Of a stretch of 48,728 nt of DNA, positions 36,593-45,434 are shown one piece after another. Origin of the DNA: Actinomadura sp. BRA 177 (GTDB lineage: Bacteria; Actinomycetota; Actinomycetes; Streptosporangiales; Streptosporangiaceae); NCBI RefSeq assembly GCF_013372625.1, contig NZ_JABXFD010000354.1, positions 1-48,728 on the forward strand, read 5' to 3'. Numbering within the stretch: position 1 is the first letter of the stretch; every line of letters begins with the position of its first letter. The notes beneath the pieces are model-generated. The model was not told the origin of the DNA. It did not search any database and was given only the letters and a program-made list of their open reading frames with translations. The position numbers and the translations under genes are program-made.

Positions 36593-37279
36593 TCAGGAGG
36601 AACGGGCGGAGCCGAGCAGACCCGGCGAGATCACGACGCGGCGCAGCGCCGCGAAGACGAGCTGGACGATCAGGGCGAGCAGGACGACGAGCACGGTCCC
36701 CCCGATGACGAGCTGGTAGTCGTTGCGGGCCAGCCCGTCGATGATGTAGCGGCCGAGGCCGCCGAAGCCGGGATAGGCGGCGATGGTGGCGGTGGCGACG
36801 ACCTGGATCGCGGACGTGCGGAGCCCCAGCAGGATCAGCGGCAGCGCCATCGGCAGCTCCGCCCGCCACAGCACGCCCCAGCCGGTCATGCCCATGCCGC
36901 GCGCCGCGTCCTTCGCGTCGGCGTCGACCCCGCGGATGCCCTCGTAGGTGTTCACCAGGATCGGCGGGACGGCCAGCGCCACCAGCGCGATCAGCACCGG
37001 CGTGATGCTGTACTCGATCACGACGATGAACAGGATGAGGCCGAAGGTCGGGATCGCGCGGGCGAAGTTCGCGAGCGTGATCGCCAGGAAGCCGCCGCGG
37101 CCGGTGTGGCCGATGAGGAGGCCGAGCGCCAGGCCGATCACGGCGGCGAACGCCAGCGACACGCCGCTGTAGTAGATGTGCTGGAGCAGGCGGTGCGGGA
37201 TGCCGTCGGCGCCGTGCCACTGGGACGAGGCGGTCAGCCACGTCCAGAACAGGTCGAACTGGCTCCACAGGTCGTTCAC
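36593..37279 (-). CDS. Osmolyte ABC transporter permease (OpuC type)
   Basis: 228 aa, GTG 37279, overlapping the other permease by 4 bp. About six transmembrane helices and the BPD permease coupling loop (EGIRGVDADAKDAARGMGMTGWGVLWRAELPMALPLILLGLRTS). It pairs with the second permease to form the channel. Confidence 0.92.
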   Translation of the reverse strand: MNDLWSQFDLFWTWLTASSQWHGADGIPHRLLQHIYYSGVSLAFAAVIGLALGLLIGHTGRGGFLAITLANFARAIPTFGLILFIVVIEYSITPVLIALVALAVPPILVNTYEGIRGVDADAKDAARGMGMTGWGVLWRAELPMALPLILLGLRTSAIQVVATATIAAYPGFGGLGRYIIDGLARNDYQLVIGGTVLVVLLALIVQLVFAALRRVVISPGLLGSARSS

Positions 37280-37926
37280 GCGGACGCTCCCCGGGCTCGG
37301 GCCCACGGGGTGAGCACGCGTTGGACGATCACCAGGATCGCGTCCGTGACCAGGGCCAGCAGGATGATCAGGACGGTCGCGGCGACGATCTGCGTCTGGA
37401 ACTGGAGCTGGTAGCCGCGGATGATGTCGGCGCCGAGCCCGCCCTGCCCGATCAGCTGGCCGACGGCGACGAGGCTGATGGACGAGACGGCGGCGACCCG
37501 CGTCCCGGCGATGACGATCGGCACCGCGATCGGCAGCTCGACCTGCAGGAGCCGGCGCAGCGGCCCGAAGCCCATCGCGGTCGCGGCCTGCCGGACGGGG
37601 TCGGACACCGACGCCAGCCCGTCCACCACGTTCGGGACGAGCACCGACAGGCTGTAGAGGGTCAGCGGGATCATCACCGTGGCCGGGTTGAGCCCGGTGT
37701 AGTCGATGAACAGCATGAACAGCGCGAGCGACGGGATCGCGTACAGCACGTTCGCCAGCGTCAGCGCGGGCGGATAGAGCCAGCCCCAACGGCGGCACAG
37801 CACCCCGACCGGCAGCGAGATGAGCAGCCCGAACAGCACCGGTAGCAACGCGAGCCGCAGGTGCAGGACGGCGTGCTCGCCGAGTGAGTCGGTGTGCTCG
37901 CCGATCCAGCCCCAGTCGATGTCCAT
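37276..37926 (-). CDS. Osmolyte ABC transporter permease (OpuC type)
   Basis: 216 aa. Multiple transmembrane helices and the coupling motif VSDPVRQAATAMGFGPLRRLLQVELPIAVPIVIAGTR. Its start overlaps the ATPase stop by 1 bp (TGATG). Confidence 0.92.
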   Translation of the reverse strand: MDIDWGWIGEHTDSLGEHAVLHLRLALLPVLFGLLISLPVGVLCRRWGWLYPPALTLANVLYAIPSLALFMLFIDYTGLNPATVMIPLTLYSLSVLVPNVVDGLASVSDPVRQAATAMGFGPLRRLLQVELPIAVPIVIAGTRVAAVSSISLVAVGQLIGQGGLGADIIRGYQLQFQTQIVAATVLIILLALVTDAILVIVQRVLTPWARARGASA

Positions 37927-39056
37927 CAGCCGCCCTCCTTCGCGAGGGACGGCGCCTCCGGCTCGACGTCCGTGCCGGAGCGGGCGATGGCGGCGCTCAG
38001 GTCGTGCTGGTCGGCGACGCCCACCAGCCGCCCGTCGCCGTCCACGCTCACGGCGCGGCCGGACGGGGACAGGATCGCGGCGTCGAGCGCGGCGCGGACG
38101 GAGTCGGTCTCGACGTCGAACGTGTGCCCGATCGGCGCGAGCCGCGCGTCCCCGAGCACGCCGGAGGACGGCAGGACGTCCGCTGAGGCCCAGCCCAGGG
38201 GACGCCGGTCGCCGTCCACGACCAGGACCCAGCCGTCCGACGGCGCCTCCGACACCGGCGCATCGGCCGAAACGACATCCCGCTCGTTCAGCGGCACCGC
38301 AGAGGACGGGACGAACGACAGCCGCCGGATGCCGCGGTCGTGCCCGATGAAGCCGGCGACGAAGTCGTTCGCGGGCCGGGCGAGGAGGTCCTCGGGGCTG
38401 TCGATCTGAACGAGCTTGCCGCCGGTCTCGAACACCGCGATCCGGTCGCCGAGCTTGATGGCCTCGTCGATGTCGTGGGTGACGAACACGATCGTCTTGT
38501 GCAGCTCGTCCTGGAGGCGGAGGAACTCGTCCTGCAGTTCGGCCCGGACGACCGGGTCGACGGCGCTGAACGGCTCGTCCATCAGCATGATCGGCGGGTC
38601 GGCGGCGAGCGCCCGCGCGACGCCGACGCGCTGCTGCTGGCCGCCGGACAGCTGGAACGGGTAGCGCCGGGCCATCGACGGTTCGAGCCCGACCCGCTCC
38701 ATCAGTTCCAGCGCCCGCGCCCGCGCCTTCTTCTTGTTCCAGCCGACCAGGTACGGGACGGTGGCGATGTTGTCCTGCACGGTGCGGTGCGGGAACAGCC
38801 CGGCGTGCTGGATGACGTAGCCGATGCCGCGGCGCAGCTCGGCGGGCTTGCGCTCGCGGACGTCCCGCCCGTCGATGAGGACCCGGCCGGACGTCGGGTC
38901 CACCATGCGGTTGATGGTGCGCAGCGCCGTGGTCTTGCCGCCGCCGGACGTGCCGACGAACACGGTGATGCGGCCCGTGGGGCAGTCGAGGCTGACATCG
39001 TCCAGGGCGACGGTGCCGCCCGGGTAGCGCTTGGTGACGCCCTCAAAGGTGATCAA
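37926..39056 (-). CDS. Osmolyte ABC transporter ATPase with CBS domains
   Basis: 376 aa from TTG 39056, with GAGGA about 9 bp upstream; the family N-terminus LITFEGVTKRYPGG starts there. Walker A GTSGGGKTT, signature LSGGQQQRVGVARAL, Walker B IMLMDEPFSAVDP and switch His in FVTHDIDEA. Residues about 265-355 hold a CBS pair (DGWVLVVDGDRRPLGWASA; GRAVSVDGDGRLVGVADQHDL), which in OpuA-type ATPases senses ionic strength or nucleotides. First gene of the operon; the upstream gap contains a 21-bp palindrome. Confidence 0.93.
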   Translation of the reverse strand: MITFEGVTKRYPGGTVALDDVSLDCPTGRITVFVGTSGGGKTTALRTINRMVDPTSGRVLIDGRDVRERKPAELRRGIGYVIQHAGLFPHRTVQDNIATVPYLVGWNKKKARARALELMERVGLEPSMARRYPFQLSGGQQQRVGVARALAADPPIMLMDEPFSAVDPVVRAELQDEFLRLQDELHKTIVFVTHDIDEAIKLGDRIAVFETGGKLVQIDSPEDLLARPANDFVAGFIGHDRGIRRLSFVPSSAVPLNERDVVSADAPVSEAPSDGWVLVVDGDRRPLGWASADVLPSSGVLGDARLAPIGHTFDVETDSVRAALDAAILSPSGRAVSVDGDGRLVGVADQHDLSAAIARSGTDVEPEAPSLAKEGG

Positions 39057-39115
39057 CGATTCACGTCCTCGTTGGGCGCCCGCGACGCCGATGATCGATT
39101 TCGGCCTTCTACCCA

Positions 39116-39136
39116 ACCGTAACCAATGGGTACGGT
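39116..39136. promoter_or_regulatory. 21-bp near-perfect palindrome in the opuC/lyase divergent gap
   Basis: ACCGTA (39116-39121) and TACGGT (39131-39136) flank CC..GG; 9 of 10 pairs match around a single central base. It lies 60 bp before the ATPase start and 80 bp before the lyase-like gene. A second short palindrome, TACCGGTA, is at 39184-39191. Confidence 0.5.
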
Positions 39137-39215
39137 CACCTCGGTGTCCCAGCTTGTCCGGAACGTCGGTTCCTGAGCATAACTACCGGTAAACCGGGGA
39201 AAGTAGCGCTGCCGC

Positions 39216-40679
39216 GTGGAGAACAGCCGAATCGTTATCGACGGAACCGCGCTCACCTGCGCGCAGGTCGTCCGCGCGGCCCGCGGAGATGTGACAGTTG
39301 CCATAGGCGCGGACGGTGCCGGCCGGGCGCGCGCCGCCTGGCGGGCCGCCCGCGAGATCGCCGCCGCGCAGCCGGTGTACGGGCGGACGACCGGCGTCGG
39401 CGCCAACCGCGTCGTGGACGTGGAGTGGGAGGACTCCGACGCGCACGGCCTGCGCCTGCTGCGCAGCCACGCGGCCGGGGCCGGGCCGCTGGTCGCGCCG
39501 GAGATCGTCCGGGCGATGCTGACGGTCCGGCTGAACCAGATCGCGGCGGGCGGGTCGGGGGTGGAACCGGGCGTGCTGCAGGCCCTCGCGGACGTCCTCA
39601 ACCTGGGCCTCCTTCCTCCGGTGCCGGTGTACGGGGCGATCGGCACCGGCGACCTGACCGCGCTGGCGTCGACCGCGCTGTGCCTGCTCGGCGAGCGGGC
39701 CTGGCTGGCGGGGCCGGACGGCGTCCAGGAGCGCGGCCCCGGCTACCGGCTGCACTCCGCCGACGCGCTCGCGTTCATCAGCTCCAACGCGGCCACGCTC
39801 GGGGAGGCGGCGCTCGCGGTCGCCGACCTGCGGGAGATGCTGCGCGCGTCCACGGTCGTCGCGGCGCTGTCGCACTTCGCCGTCCGGGGCTCGGGCGAGC
39901 CGTACGCGCAGCCGGTGCAGGACGCGTGCCCGCACCCCGGCCAGCAGGACGCGGCGGCGGCGATGCGGGCGCTGCTCGCCTTCGACCAGCCCGCGCCGAT
40001 GCGCATCCAGGACCCGTACGGCTACCGGGCGTTCCCGCAGGTCCACGGGCCGGCGCTGGAGGCGGCCGGGTACGCCGAGGCGGTCGTCACCCGGGAGATC
40101 AACGCCGCCGCCGAGAACCCGCTGGTGGACGCCCCAGGCCGGACGGTCTGGCACAACGGCAACTTCCACACCGCCTACGTCGGCCTCGCGCTCGACTCGG
40201 CCCGCGCCGCGCTGTTCCAGACGATGGCGCTCGCCGCCGCCCGCCTCGGGACGCTCGCCGAGCCGTCGTTCACGGGCCTCTACCCCTTCCAGGGCGCCAC
40301 CGAGGCGTCGTCCGGGATCATGATCCTGGAGTACGTGGCGCACTCGTGCCTCGCGGACGTCCGGCGCCTCGCGACCCCGGCGGCGCTCGGCAGCGCGGTG
40401 CTGTCGCGCGGCGTCGAGGAGCACGCGGGCTTCTCCACCCAGTCGGCGCGCGCGACGACCGACGCCGTCGCCGCCTACCGGCTCGGGCTCGGCTGCGAGC
40501 TGGTCGCCGCCGTCCGCGCGCTGCGGATGCAGGGCCGGTCGCCGTCCGGCGGGCCGCTCCGGGCGGCGACCGACCTGGCCGGGACCGTCCTCGACCCGCG
40601 CGTCGAGGACCGCCCGCTCGACACCGACATCGCCGCCGCGGCGGACCTCCTCCCCCGGCTGGCCCGGCTCCACCCGTAA
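39216..40679 (+). CDS. Aromatic amino acid lyase-like protein with Gly-Thr-Gly at the MIO site
   Basis: 487 aa, GTG start. The histidine/phenylalanine ammonia-lyase fold is clear: QPVYGRTTGVGANRV (catalytic Tyr), LRLLRSHAAGAGP, IQDPYGYRAFPQVHG, EINAAAENPLVDAP and HNGNFHTAYVGLALDSARA. The MIO triad, Ala-Ser-Gly in normal enzymes, reads Gly143-Thr144-Gly145 in YGAIGTGDLTALASTAL; Glu in the AKEGLALING motif is replaced (LHSADALAFISSNA). Whether a Thr-derived cofactor forms is unknown. It may be a lyase, an aminomutase or a non-enzymatic relative. hutH in the same window is a normal lyase, so this is a separate branch. Confidence 0.85.
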   Translation: MENSRIVIDGTALTCAQVVRAARGDVTVAIGADGAGRARAAWRAAREIAAAQPVYGRTTGVGANRVVDVEWEDSDAHGLRLLRSHAAGAGPLVAPEIVRAMLTVRLNQIAAGGSGVEPGVLQALADVLNLGLLPPVPVYGAIGTGDLTALASTALCLLGERAWLAGPDGVQERGPGYRLHSADALAFISSNAATLGEAALAVADLREMLRASTVVAALSHFAVRGSGEPYAQPVQDACPHPGQQDAAAAMRALLAFDQPAPMRIQDPYGYRAFPQVHGPALEAAGYAEAVVTREINAAAENPLVDAPGRTVWHNGNFHTAYVGLALDSARAALFQTMALAAARLGTLAEPSFTGLYPFQGATEASSGIMILEYVAHSCLADVRRLATPAALGSAVLSRGVEEHAGFSTQSARATTDAVAAYRLGLGCELVAAVRALRMQGRSPSGGPLRAATDLAGTVLDPRVEDRPLDTDIAAAADLLPRLARLHP

Positions 40680-40685
40680 CGCCCC

Positions 40686-41693
40686 TTACTCCGGCGCGCC
40701 GCACGTGGACGCGCGGACGCGCAGCGCCGGTTCGCGCACCACCCGGCGCTTGCGCGGCTTGCCGTCGATGACGTCCACGACGAGCCGGACGGCGGAGTGG
40801 ACGATGCCGTCGATGTCCCAGTCGACGGTGGTGAGCGGCGGGGTGAGCAGCGCCGACATCGGATGGTTGTCGTACCCGCAGACCGCCACGTCGCCGGGCA
40901 CGTCCAGCCCCAGCTCGCGCGTGGCGGCGTACACCCCGTAGGCGATCGAGTCGGCGAAGCAGAACACCGCCGACGGGCGGTCGGGCCCGCCGAGCACGCG
41001 CAGCGCGACCTCGGTGGCCTCGGCGAGCGCCTGCGGGACGACCACCACGTCCACCCGCAGGCCCAGCCGCTCGGCCTCGGCGTTGACGTGCACGTCGGCG
41101 GGACGGTCCGGAGTGCTCGCGCGCGTCGGCGTGAACACGGTGACGCGCTGGTGGCCGAGGCCGCGCAAGTGCTCCAGCGCGAGCGTGACGCCGCGCCGGT
41201 TGTCGAACACGACCTCGCCCTGCGCCTGCCCGCCGTGCAGCGCGTCGCCGATGGACACGACCGGGATCGCCGCGGCCAGCTCCGACCACAGCGCGGCGGA
41301 CGGGTCGAGCGGCTGGACGATCAGGCCGTCCACCCGCTGGTCGCGGAGCCGCCGCGCGAGGGCCAGCTCCCGCTCGGGGTCGCCGCCCGCGTCCACGATC
41401 AGGGCGTAGCGGTCGCGGGCGAGCAGCGCCCGGCCGATGCCGACCGCGAGGGACTGCTGCCAGTAGTCCTCCAGCGATCCGCACAGCAGCCCGACCTGGT
41501 CGGTGCGGCCGCTGGCCAGGGCGCGCGCGATGGGATGCGCCTCGTAGCCGAGCTCGTCCGCCGCCGCGCGGACCCGCTCCTGCGTCTCCTCCGACGTCTG
41601 GATGCCGCGCAGCGCGTACGACACGGCCGCAGGCGACAAACCGGTCGCCTGCGCCACTTCCCGGATGGTCGCGCGCTTGCGCTTCTCCGACAT
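40686..41693 (-). CDS. LacI family regulator
   Basis: 335 aa from ATG 41693. HTH (KRATIREVAQATGLSPAAVSYALRG) and a periplasmic-binding-protein-like effector domain (VGLLCGSLEDYWQQSLAVGIG, VVSIGDALHGGQAQGEVVFDNRRG, VFCFADSIAYGVYAATRELG, VAVCGYDNHPMSALLTPPLTTVDWD). GGAGGG directly abuts the ATG, too close for a normal ribosome site, so the start may be leaderless or wrong. Divergent from the cysteine dioxygenase gene; three tandem LacI-like boxes lie between them. The effector is unknown. Confidence 0.92.
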   Translation of the reverse strand: MSEKRKRATIREVAQATGLSPAAVSYALRGIQTSEETQERVRAAADELGYEAHPIARALASGRTDQVGLLCGSLEDYWQQSLAVGIGRALLARDRYALIVDAGGDPERELALARRLRDQRVDGLIVQPLDPSAALWSELAAAIPVVSIGDALHGGQAQGEVVFDNRRGVTLALEHLRGLGHQRVTVFTPTRASTPDRPADVHVNAEAERLGLRVDVVVVPQALAEATEVALRVLGGPDRPSAVFCFADSIAYGVYAATRELGLDVPGDVAVCGYDNHPMSALLTPPLTTVDWDIDGIVHSAVRLVVDVIDGKPRKRRVVREPALRVRASTCGAPE

Positions 41694-41755
41694 CCCTCCA
41701 ACCCTAGAGGCCGCCGCCGACAGAGCAATGGACCCGCACTTGACGGCATGGCCCC

Positions 41756-41793
41756 TGAAGCGGTTCACTGAAACGGTTAACTGATGCGGTTCA
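41756..41793. repeat. Three tandem 13-bp LacI-operator-like repeats
   Basis: TGAAGCGGTTCA (41756), TGAAACGGTTAA (41769) and TGATGCGGTTCA (41782), each an imperfect palindrome of the form TGAAnCGnTTCA and each repeated at exactly 13 bp. A central CG and TGAA/TTCA arms fit LacI-family operators. The array sits between the LacI gene and the cysteine dioxygenase gene. Confidence 0.75.
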
Positions 41794-41849
41794 GTAGCCG
41801 TGTTCAGGGGCTACGCCGCGCCCGACGACAGAATGGAAAGGAGCGAACC

Positions 41850-42374
41850 GTGTCCTCCGAGGTCCTGCCCCGCGCCGCCGGCTTCGAGAACCTGCCCGGC
41901 CGTCCCCTCGACAAGCGCGAACTGCGGGAGCTGGTCGACGACCTGGCGGAGCGGCCCGGCCTGTGGCGCCAGCACGTCGCGTTCCCCGCGGGCCGCCGCC
42001 ACTACGCGTCCCTCCACCGCGACGAGCACGTCGACGTCTGGCTCCTCTGCTGGACGCCGGAGAACGACACCGGGTGGCACGACCACGACATCTCGTCCGG
42101 CGCCGTCCGCGTCGTCGCCGGCGCCATCGAGGAGAACAACCCGCGCATCGGCGGCGACCCCCTGCGCACCGTGGTCAAGGAGGGCGGGTCCTTCTCCTTC
42201 GGCCCCGACCACATCCACCGGCTCACCGGCGTCGAGGAAGCGAGCGTCTCGATCCACGCCTACTCGCCGCCGCTGGACCGCCTGGGCCAGTACTCCATCG
42301 ACGAGTCGGGCGTGATGCGCCGCCTGTCGGTCACCTACACCGACGAACTGCGCCCGCCGGACGCCCCGGCCTGA
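41850..42374 (+). CDS. Cysteine dioxygenase family protein
   Basis: 174 aa from GTG 41850 (AAAGGAG 6 bp upstream). Cupin: HYASLHRDEHVDVWLLCWTPENDTGWHDHDISSGAVRVV with His-x-His iron ligands and FSFGPDHIHRLTG with the third His. The family oxidises cysteine or related thiols to sulfinic acids with O2 in the cytosol. The preceding LacI boxes suggest it is repressed by the adjacent LacI protein. A strong terminator follows. Confidence 0.88.
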   Translation: MSSEVLPRAAGFENLPGRPLDKRELRELVDDLAERPGLWRQHVAFPAGRRHYASLHRDEHVDVWLLCWTPENDTGWHDHDISSGAVRVVAGAIEENNPRIGGDPLRTVVKEGGSFSFGPDHIHRLTGVEEASVSIHAYSPPLDRLGQYSIDESGVMRRLSVTYTDELRPPDAPA

Positions 42375-42397
42375 CGGGACCGTTCCAGAACTGGAGC

Positions 42398-42439
42398 CCT
42401 CCGGCGGGCCCGACCGGGGGAACGCGGGCCCGCCGGAGG
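42398..42439. terminator. Strong bidirectional terminator
   Basis: A 15-bp perfect stem: CCTCCGGCGGGCCCG (42398-42412), 12-nt loop, CGGGCCCGCCGGAGG (42425-42439), between the convergent cysteine dioxygenase and membrane-protein genes. Confidence 0.8.
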
Positions 42440-42484
42440 AACGCGCCCGGCCGAAGCCCGCTCACACCGGCCGGACGCTCACAT

Positions 42485-43443
42485 TCAGTTCAGCGCCCGC
42501 CCTCCCCGAAGTGTCACACCCCCGAGCCAATGGTCGGTGAGGGCGCATACGGCGACGATTACGGCGAAGCAGACGCTCACGCCTCTGAGGAGGCCCGCTT
42601 CGTAGTACTGGTCCGTCATCATGCGGACGGCCGCGTAACCGGCCGCGCCGCCGACGAGCAGGGCGACCGCAGCCTGGACGGCCCAGAGGGCGAGGCGGCT
42701 CCTTCGCAGGTCGGCGAGTGCCTCGCGGAGTGCGCATCCGGCAGCGGCGAGGAAGACGACCAGGGCCGCCGCCACCGCGATGAGCGGGGTGCCGAAGTTG
42801 ACGCCGTAGCGGACGGCCAGAGCCGGGACGAAGAAGAGCAGCAGCGCCCATCGCAAGCCGGCGGCCCGTCCTCCTCCTGCCTGGCCAGCCACTGAAGGAG
42901 GAACGGCGTCAGCACTGCCGAGCAGGCGCGGATCACGATGTCGTCGACCGTGTAGGGGTTGCGCAGATCCCACTCGACCACGCAGAAGACGAACGTGTAG
43001 GAGAACGACGCCGCCCACACCAGCCACGAACTCGCCAGACGCCGATACAGGCCGCGATCCAGCCACCGAAGGACCGTTACGTAGGCGAGTAGACCGAACG
43101 GTAGTTCAAGGAACGCCTGCACCCGCAGGAGGGACGGCGCAAGCAGTTCGGGCTTCGGGAAATGCTCTGCCAGGCCGCGCATGGCCGAACCGTCCGCGAG
43201 CGCGAAATAGCCCTCCGGCAGGTACTTCCCGATGAACGTCGTATCCCCACCGTGGACGCGCAGCACGTACACGGTGAAGAGCACCTGGTTCAGGTAGACG
43301 AGCGCGACCACCAGGGCGAGGAACGTCTCTGGACGTGCCCAGCGGCGTCCCCCCGGTTCAGTTCTGCGTCGCGTCAACCGGGGTGCGGCCACGAGGCTCA
43401 GCAGCGTCGAGACCAGCACCGCTCCATTCACCACGACCGACAA
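42485..43443 (-). pseudogene. Polytopic membrane protein with a frameshift
   Basis: About 320 residues in two frames. The N-terminal part (LALVVALVYLNQVLFTVYVLRVHGG, YLPEGYFALADGSAMRGLAEHFPKPELLAPS, LVWAASFSYTFVFCVVEWDLRNPYTVDDI, LTPFLLQWLARQ) stops making sense at about 42880; the hydrophobic C-terminal part (LLLFFVPALAVRYGVNFG, AVAAALVVFLAAAGCAL, LWAVQAAVALLVGGAAG) continues in another frame from there to 42485. A single-base shift at the GGAGGAGGA run joins them. The start is uncertain (TTG 43443 or GTG 43434) and overlaps the acyltransferase end. I recognise no named family. Confidence 0.65.
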
Positions 43444-44500
43444 ACCTAGACGGTTCCGCCGAACGACGCAGGGGCTCCAGCGACGCGCGCAGACGAGCAC
43501 GCATCCATGCCGCACCCGGACATTCGACCAAGCGATGAACGGCGTACGCGCTCAGCAGAGACGCCGCCAACACCACGCCGAGGGCTGCCCACTTGTCCAA
43601 CCTCGGGTAGAACGCGTCCAACAGGGGCAGCGCCAGTTGCGAGTGGACGAGATACAGCGGATACGTAAGCGCCCCAAGGACGGTCAGCCGAGACCATCGC
43701 AGACGCCGCAAACGACCGGTCGCCACCAGGATCATCACGGCGAAGATGCCGGTGATGACGGCACTGACCGCGATCTCGTCAGCACCCCGGAAGACGTGTT
43801 CCCCGCGCCACGCCCCCCAGTGCAGGGCCAGCAGGTAGGACGCGGCAACGTACCCCCAGAGCAGCAGCGTGGGCCCGAACCTGTGAATCATGTAGAGCGC
43901 CATGCCGGCGATGAAGTAGCAACTCCAGGTGGGGACCAGCATCACCTGCAGGAACTCGTTGCCCGCCTCGTCGGCGAAGACGCCCCCGAGCATCCACGCC
44001 GCCATGAAGACCAGGCACGAGCGGTAGGTGATCCCGATGCTCGCAAGGACGGCGACGAGCACATAGAAGTGCAGCTCCACCCAAAGCGTCCAGTAGACGG
44101 CGTCCACGTTCTTCAGGCCCAGCCCGCCCTGCAGCATCGTGAGGTTCGGCAGGACGAGCCCCGGCACACCGTGCCCCTGCCTGAACACCGCGTACACGAC
44201 CGCACCCAGCAGCACGCTCACCCAGTACGCAGGCATCAGCCTGACCAGCCGCGACACACCGAACGCGCCCGGCCCGCGCCCCCACGCGCTCATCAGGATC
44301 ACGAACCCGCTGATCACGAAGAACAGGTCCACACCGAGATACCCGAACCGGGTGACCGCCGCGACCTCGGGAAACACGTCGCGCGCGGGCGATGGCCACG
44401 GCCCGGCACCGCCGAACCCGGTGAAGTGGTACAGCACCACCGCCAACGCCGCCGCGAAACGCAGCAGGTCCAGTTCGCTCAGCCGCTCCCGTCCACTCAC
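43358..44500 (-). CDS. Acyltransferase family membrane protein (OafA/YrhL type)
   Basis: 380 aa from GTG 44500. Acyl_transf_3 signature: RLSELDLLRFAAALAVVLYHFTGFGG, GYLGVDLFFVISGFVILMSAWGR, SRLVRLMPAYWVSVLLG and YWTLWVELHFYVLVAVLA, with about ten transmembrane segments. Such proteins O-acylate sugars, lipids or antibiotics at the membrane; the substrate is unknown. The conserved His is in VVLYHFTG. It is divergent from the SGNH lipoprotein, a common partnership in O-acetylation, and its end overlaps the frameshifted membrane protein. Confidence 0.9.
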   Translation of the reverse strand: MSGRERLSELDLLRFAAALAVVLYHFTGFGGAGPWPSPARDVFPEVAAVTRFGYLGVDLFFVISGFVILMSAWGRGPGAFGVSRLVRLMPAYWVSVLLGAVVYAVFRQGHGVPGLVLPNLTMLQGGLGLKNVDAVYWTLWVELHFYVLVAVLASIGITYRSCLVFMAAWMLGGVFADEAGNEFLQVMLVPTWSCYFIAGMALYMIHRFGPTLLLWGYVAASYLLALHWGAWRGEHVFRGADEIAVSAVITGIFAVMILVATGRLRRLRWSRLTVLGALTYPLYLVHSQLALPLLDAFYPRLDKWAALGVVLAASLLSAYAVHRLVECPGAAWMRARLRASLEPLRRSAEPSRFVGRGEWSGAGLDAAEPRGRTPVDATQN

Positions 44501-44651
44501 CGCCGAACCGTCCCGCCCCACGATGGCCCGCGCCGATCCCCAAGGTGAGCCCACGGTGAACGGACGGTGTAAACCGCGTCGTGCCCCCGCCACGGGCGGC
44601 GGATCAGTAATATGCGGGAGGCATCCCCTTGGAACGTATGGGTGGTCTTCC

Positions 44652-45431
44652 ATGACATCTCGCCGCGGCCGACGCGGCGCGGCGATTCTGGTGCTGTGCC
44701 TGAGCCTGGTGGCGGTCTTGTCGGCCACCGGCTGTTCCGTGCTCGCTGGTTCGGTGCACAAGCCGGCCGCGGCGGACGGGCCCGGGAAGGGCGCGCCGGA
44801 GGACGGTGAGGCCCGCGAGGCGCCGTCCGTGGTGATGTTCCTCGGCGACAGCTACACGGTCGGCGACCGGGGCGTCCAGCCGGAGACGACGTACGCGTCC
44901 GCGACGGCGCGGCTGCTCGGCTGGCAGGTGATCGTCGGCGGGCGCGCCGGGACCGGGTTCGTCGCGAAGGGGCGGGGGACGGAGGCGTTCCTCGGCCTGT
45001 TCGAGAGCCAGCTCGGCTGGCGGCCCGCGCCCGACATGCTGATCGTGTCCGGCGGCCACAACGACTGGCGGTACCCGGCGCCGCAGGTCGCGGCGGCGGC
45101 GCACCTGCTGATCGAACGCGCCCGGCAGCGCTGGCCCGGCACGCACATCGTGCTGATCGGGCCGCTGTGGGGCACGGGGGCTCCGGTGCCGGGCGCGGTC
45201 GCCGTCCGGGACGCGCTGAAGGGCCTCGCCCAGCAGCTCGGCGTCCCGTTCGTCGACCCGATCGGCGAGAAGTGGATCACCGGTGACCTGCTGACGGGCA
45301 CCGGCAACGCGGCGCGGCTCATCAAGAAGGACCGCACCCATCCGAACCCGGCGGGCCACCGGTACGTGGCGACCCGCCTGGCCGCGGACGTCGAGCGGAT
45401 GGGCCTCGCCCACCCGGTCCGGAAGGGCTGA
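44652..45431 (+). CDS. SGNH/GDSL hydrolase lipoprotein
   Basis: 259 aa. Signal peptide with a possible lipobox ending in Cys (LSATGCSVLAG). Block I VVMFLGDSYTVGDRG (Ser), block III VSGGHNDWRY, and block V DRTHPNPAGHRYVA (Asp-x-x-His). The family hydrolyses esters and is often paired with OafA-type acyltransferases, one of which is divergent 150 bp away. It stops 3 bp before the convergent egtD stop. Confidence 0.88.
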   Translation: MTSRRGRRGAAILVLCLSLVAVLSATGCSVLAGSVHKPAAADGPGKGAPEDGEAREAPSVVMFLGDSYTVGDRGVQPETTYASATARLLGWQVIVGGRAGTGFVAKGRGTEAFLGLFESQLGWRPAPDMLIVSGGHNDWRYPAPQVAAAAHLLIERARQRWPGTHIVLIGPLWGTGAPVPGAVAVRDALKGLAQQLGVPFVDPIGEKWITGDLLTGTGNAARLIKKDRTHPNPAGHRYVATRLAADVERMGLAHPVRKG

Positions 45432-45434
45432 GCG

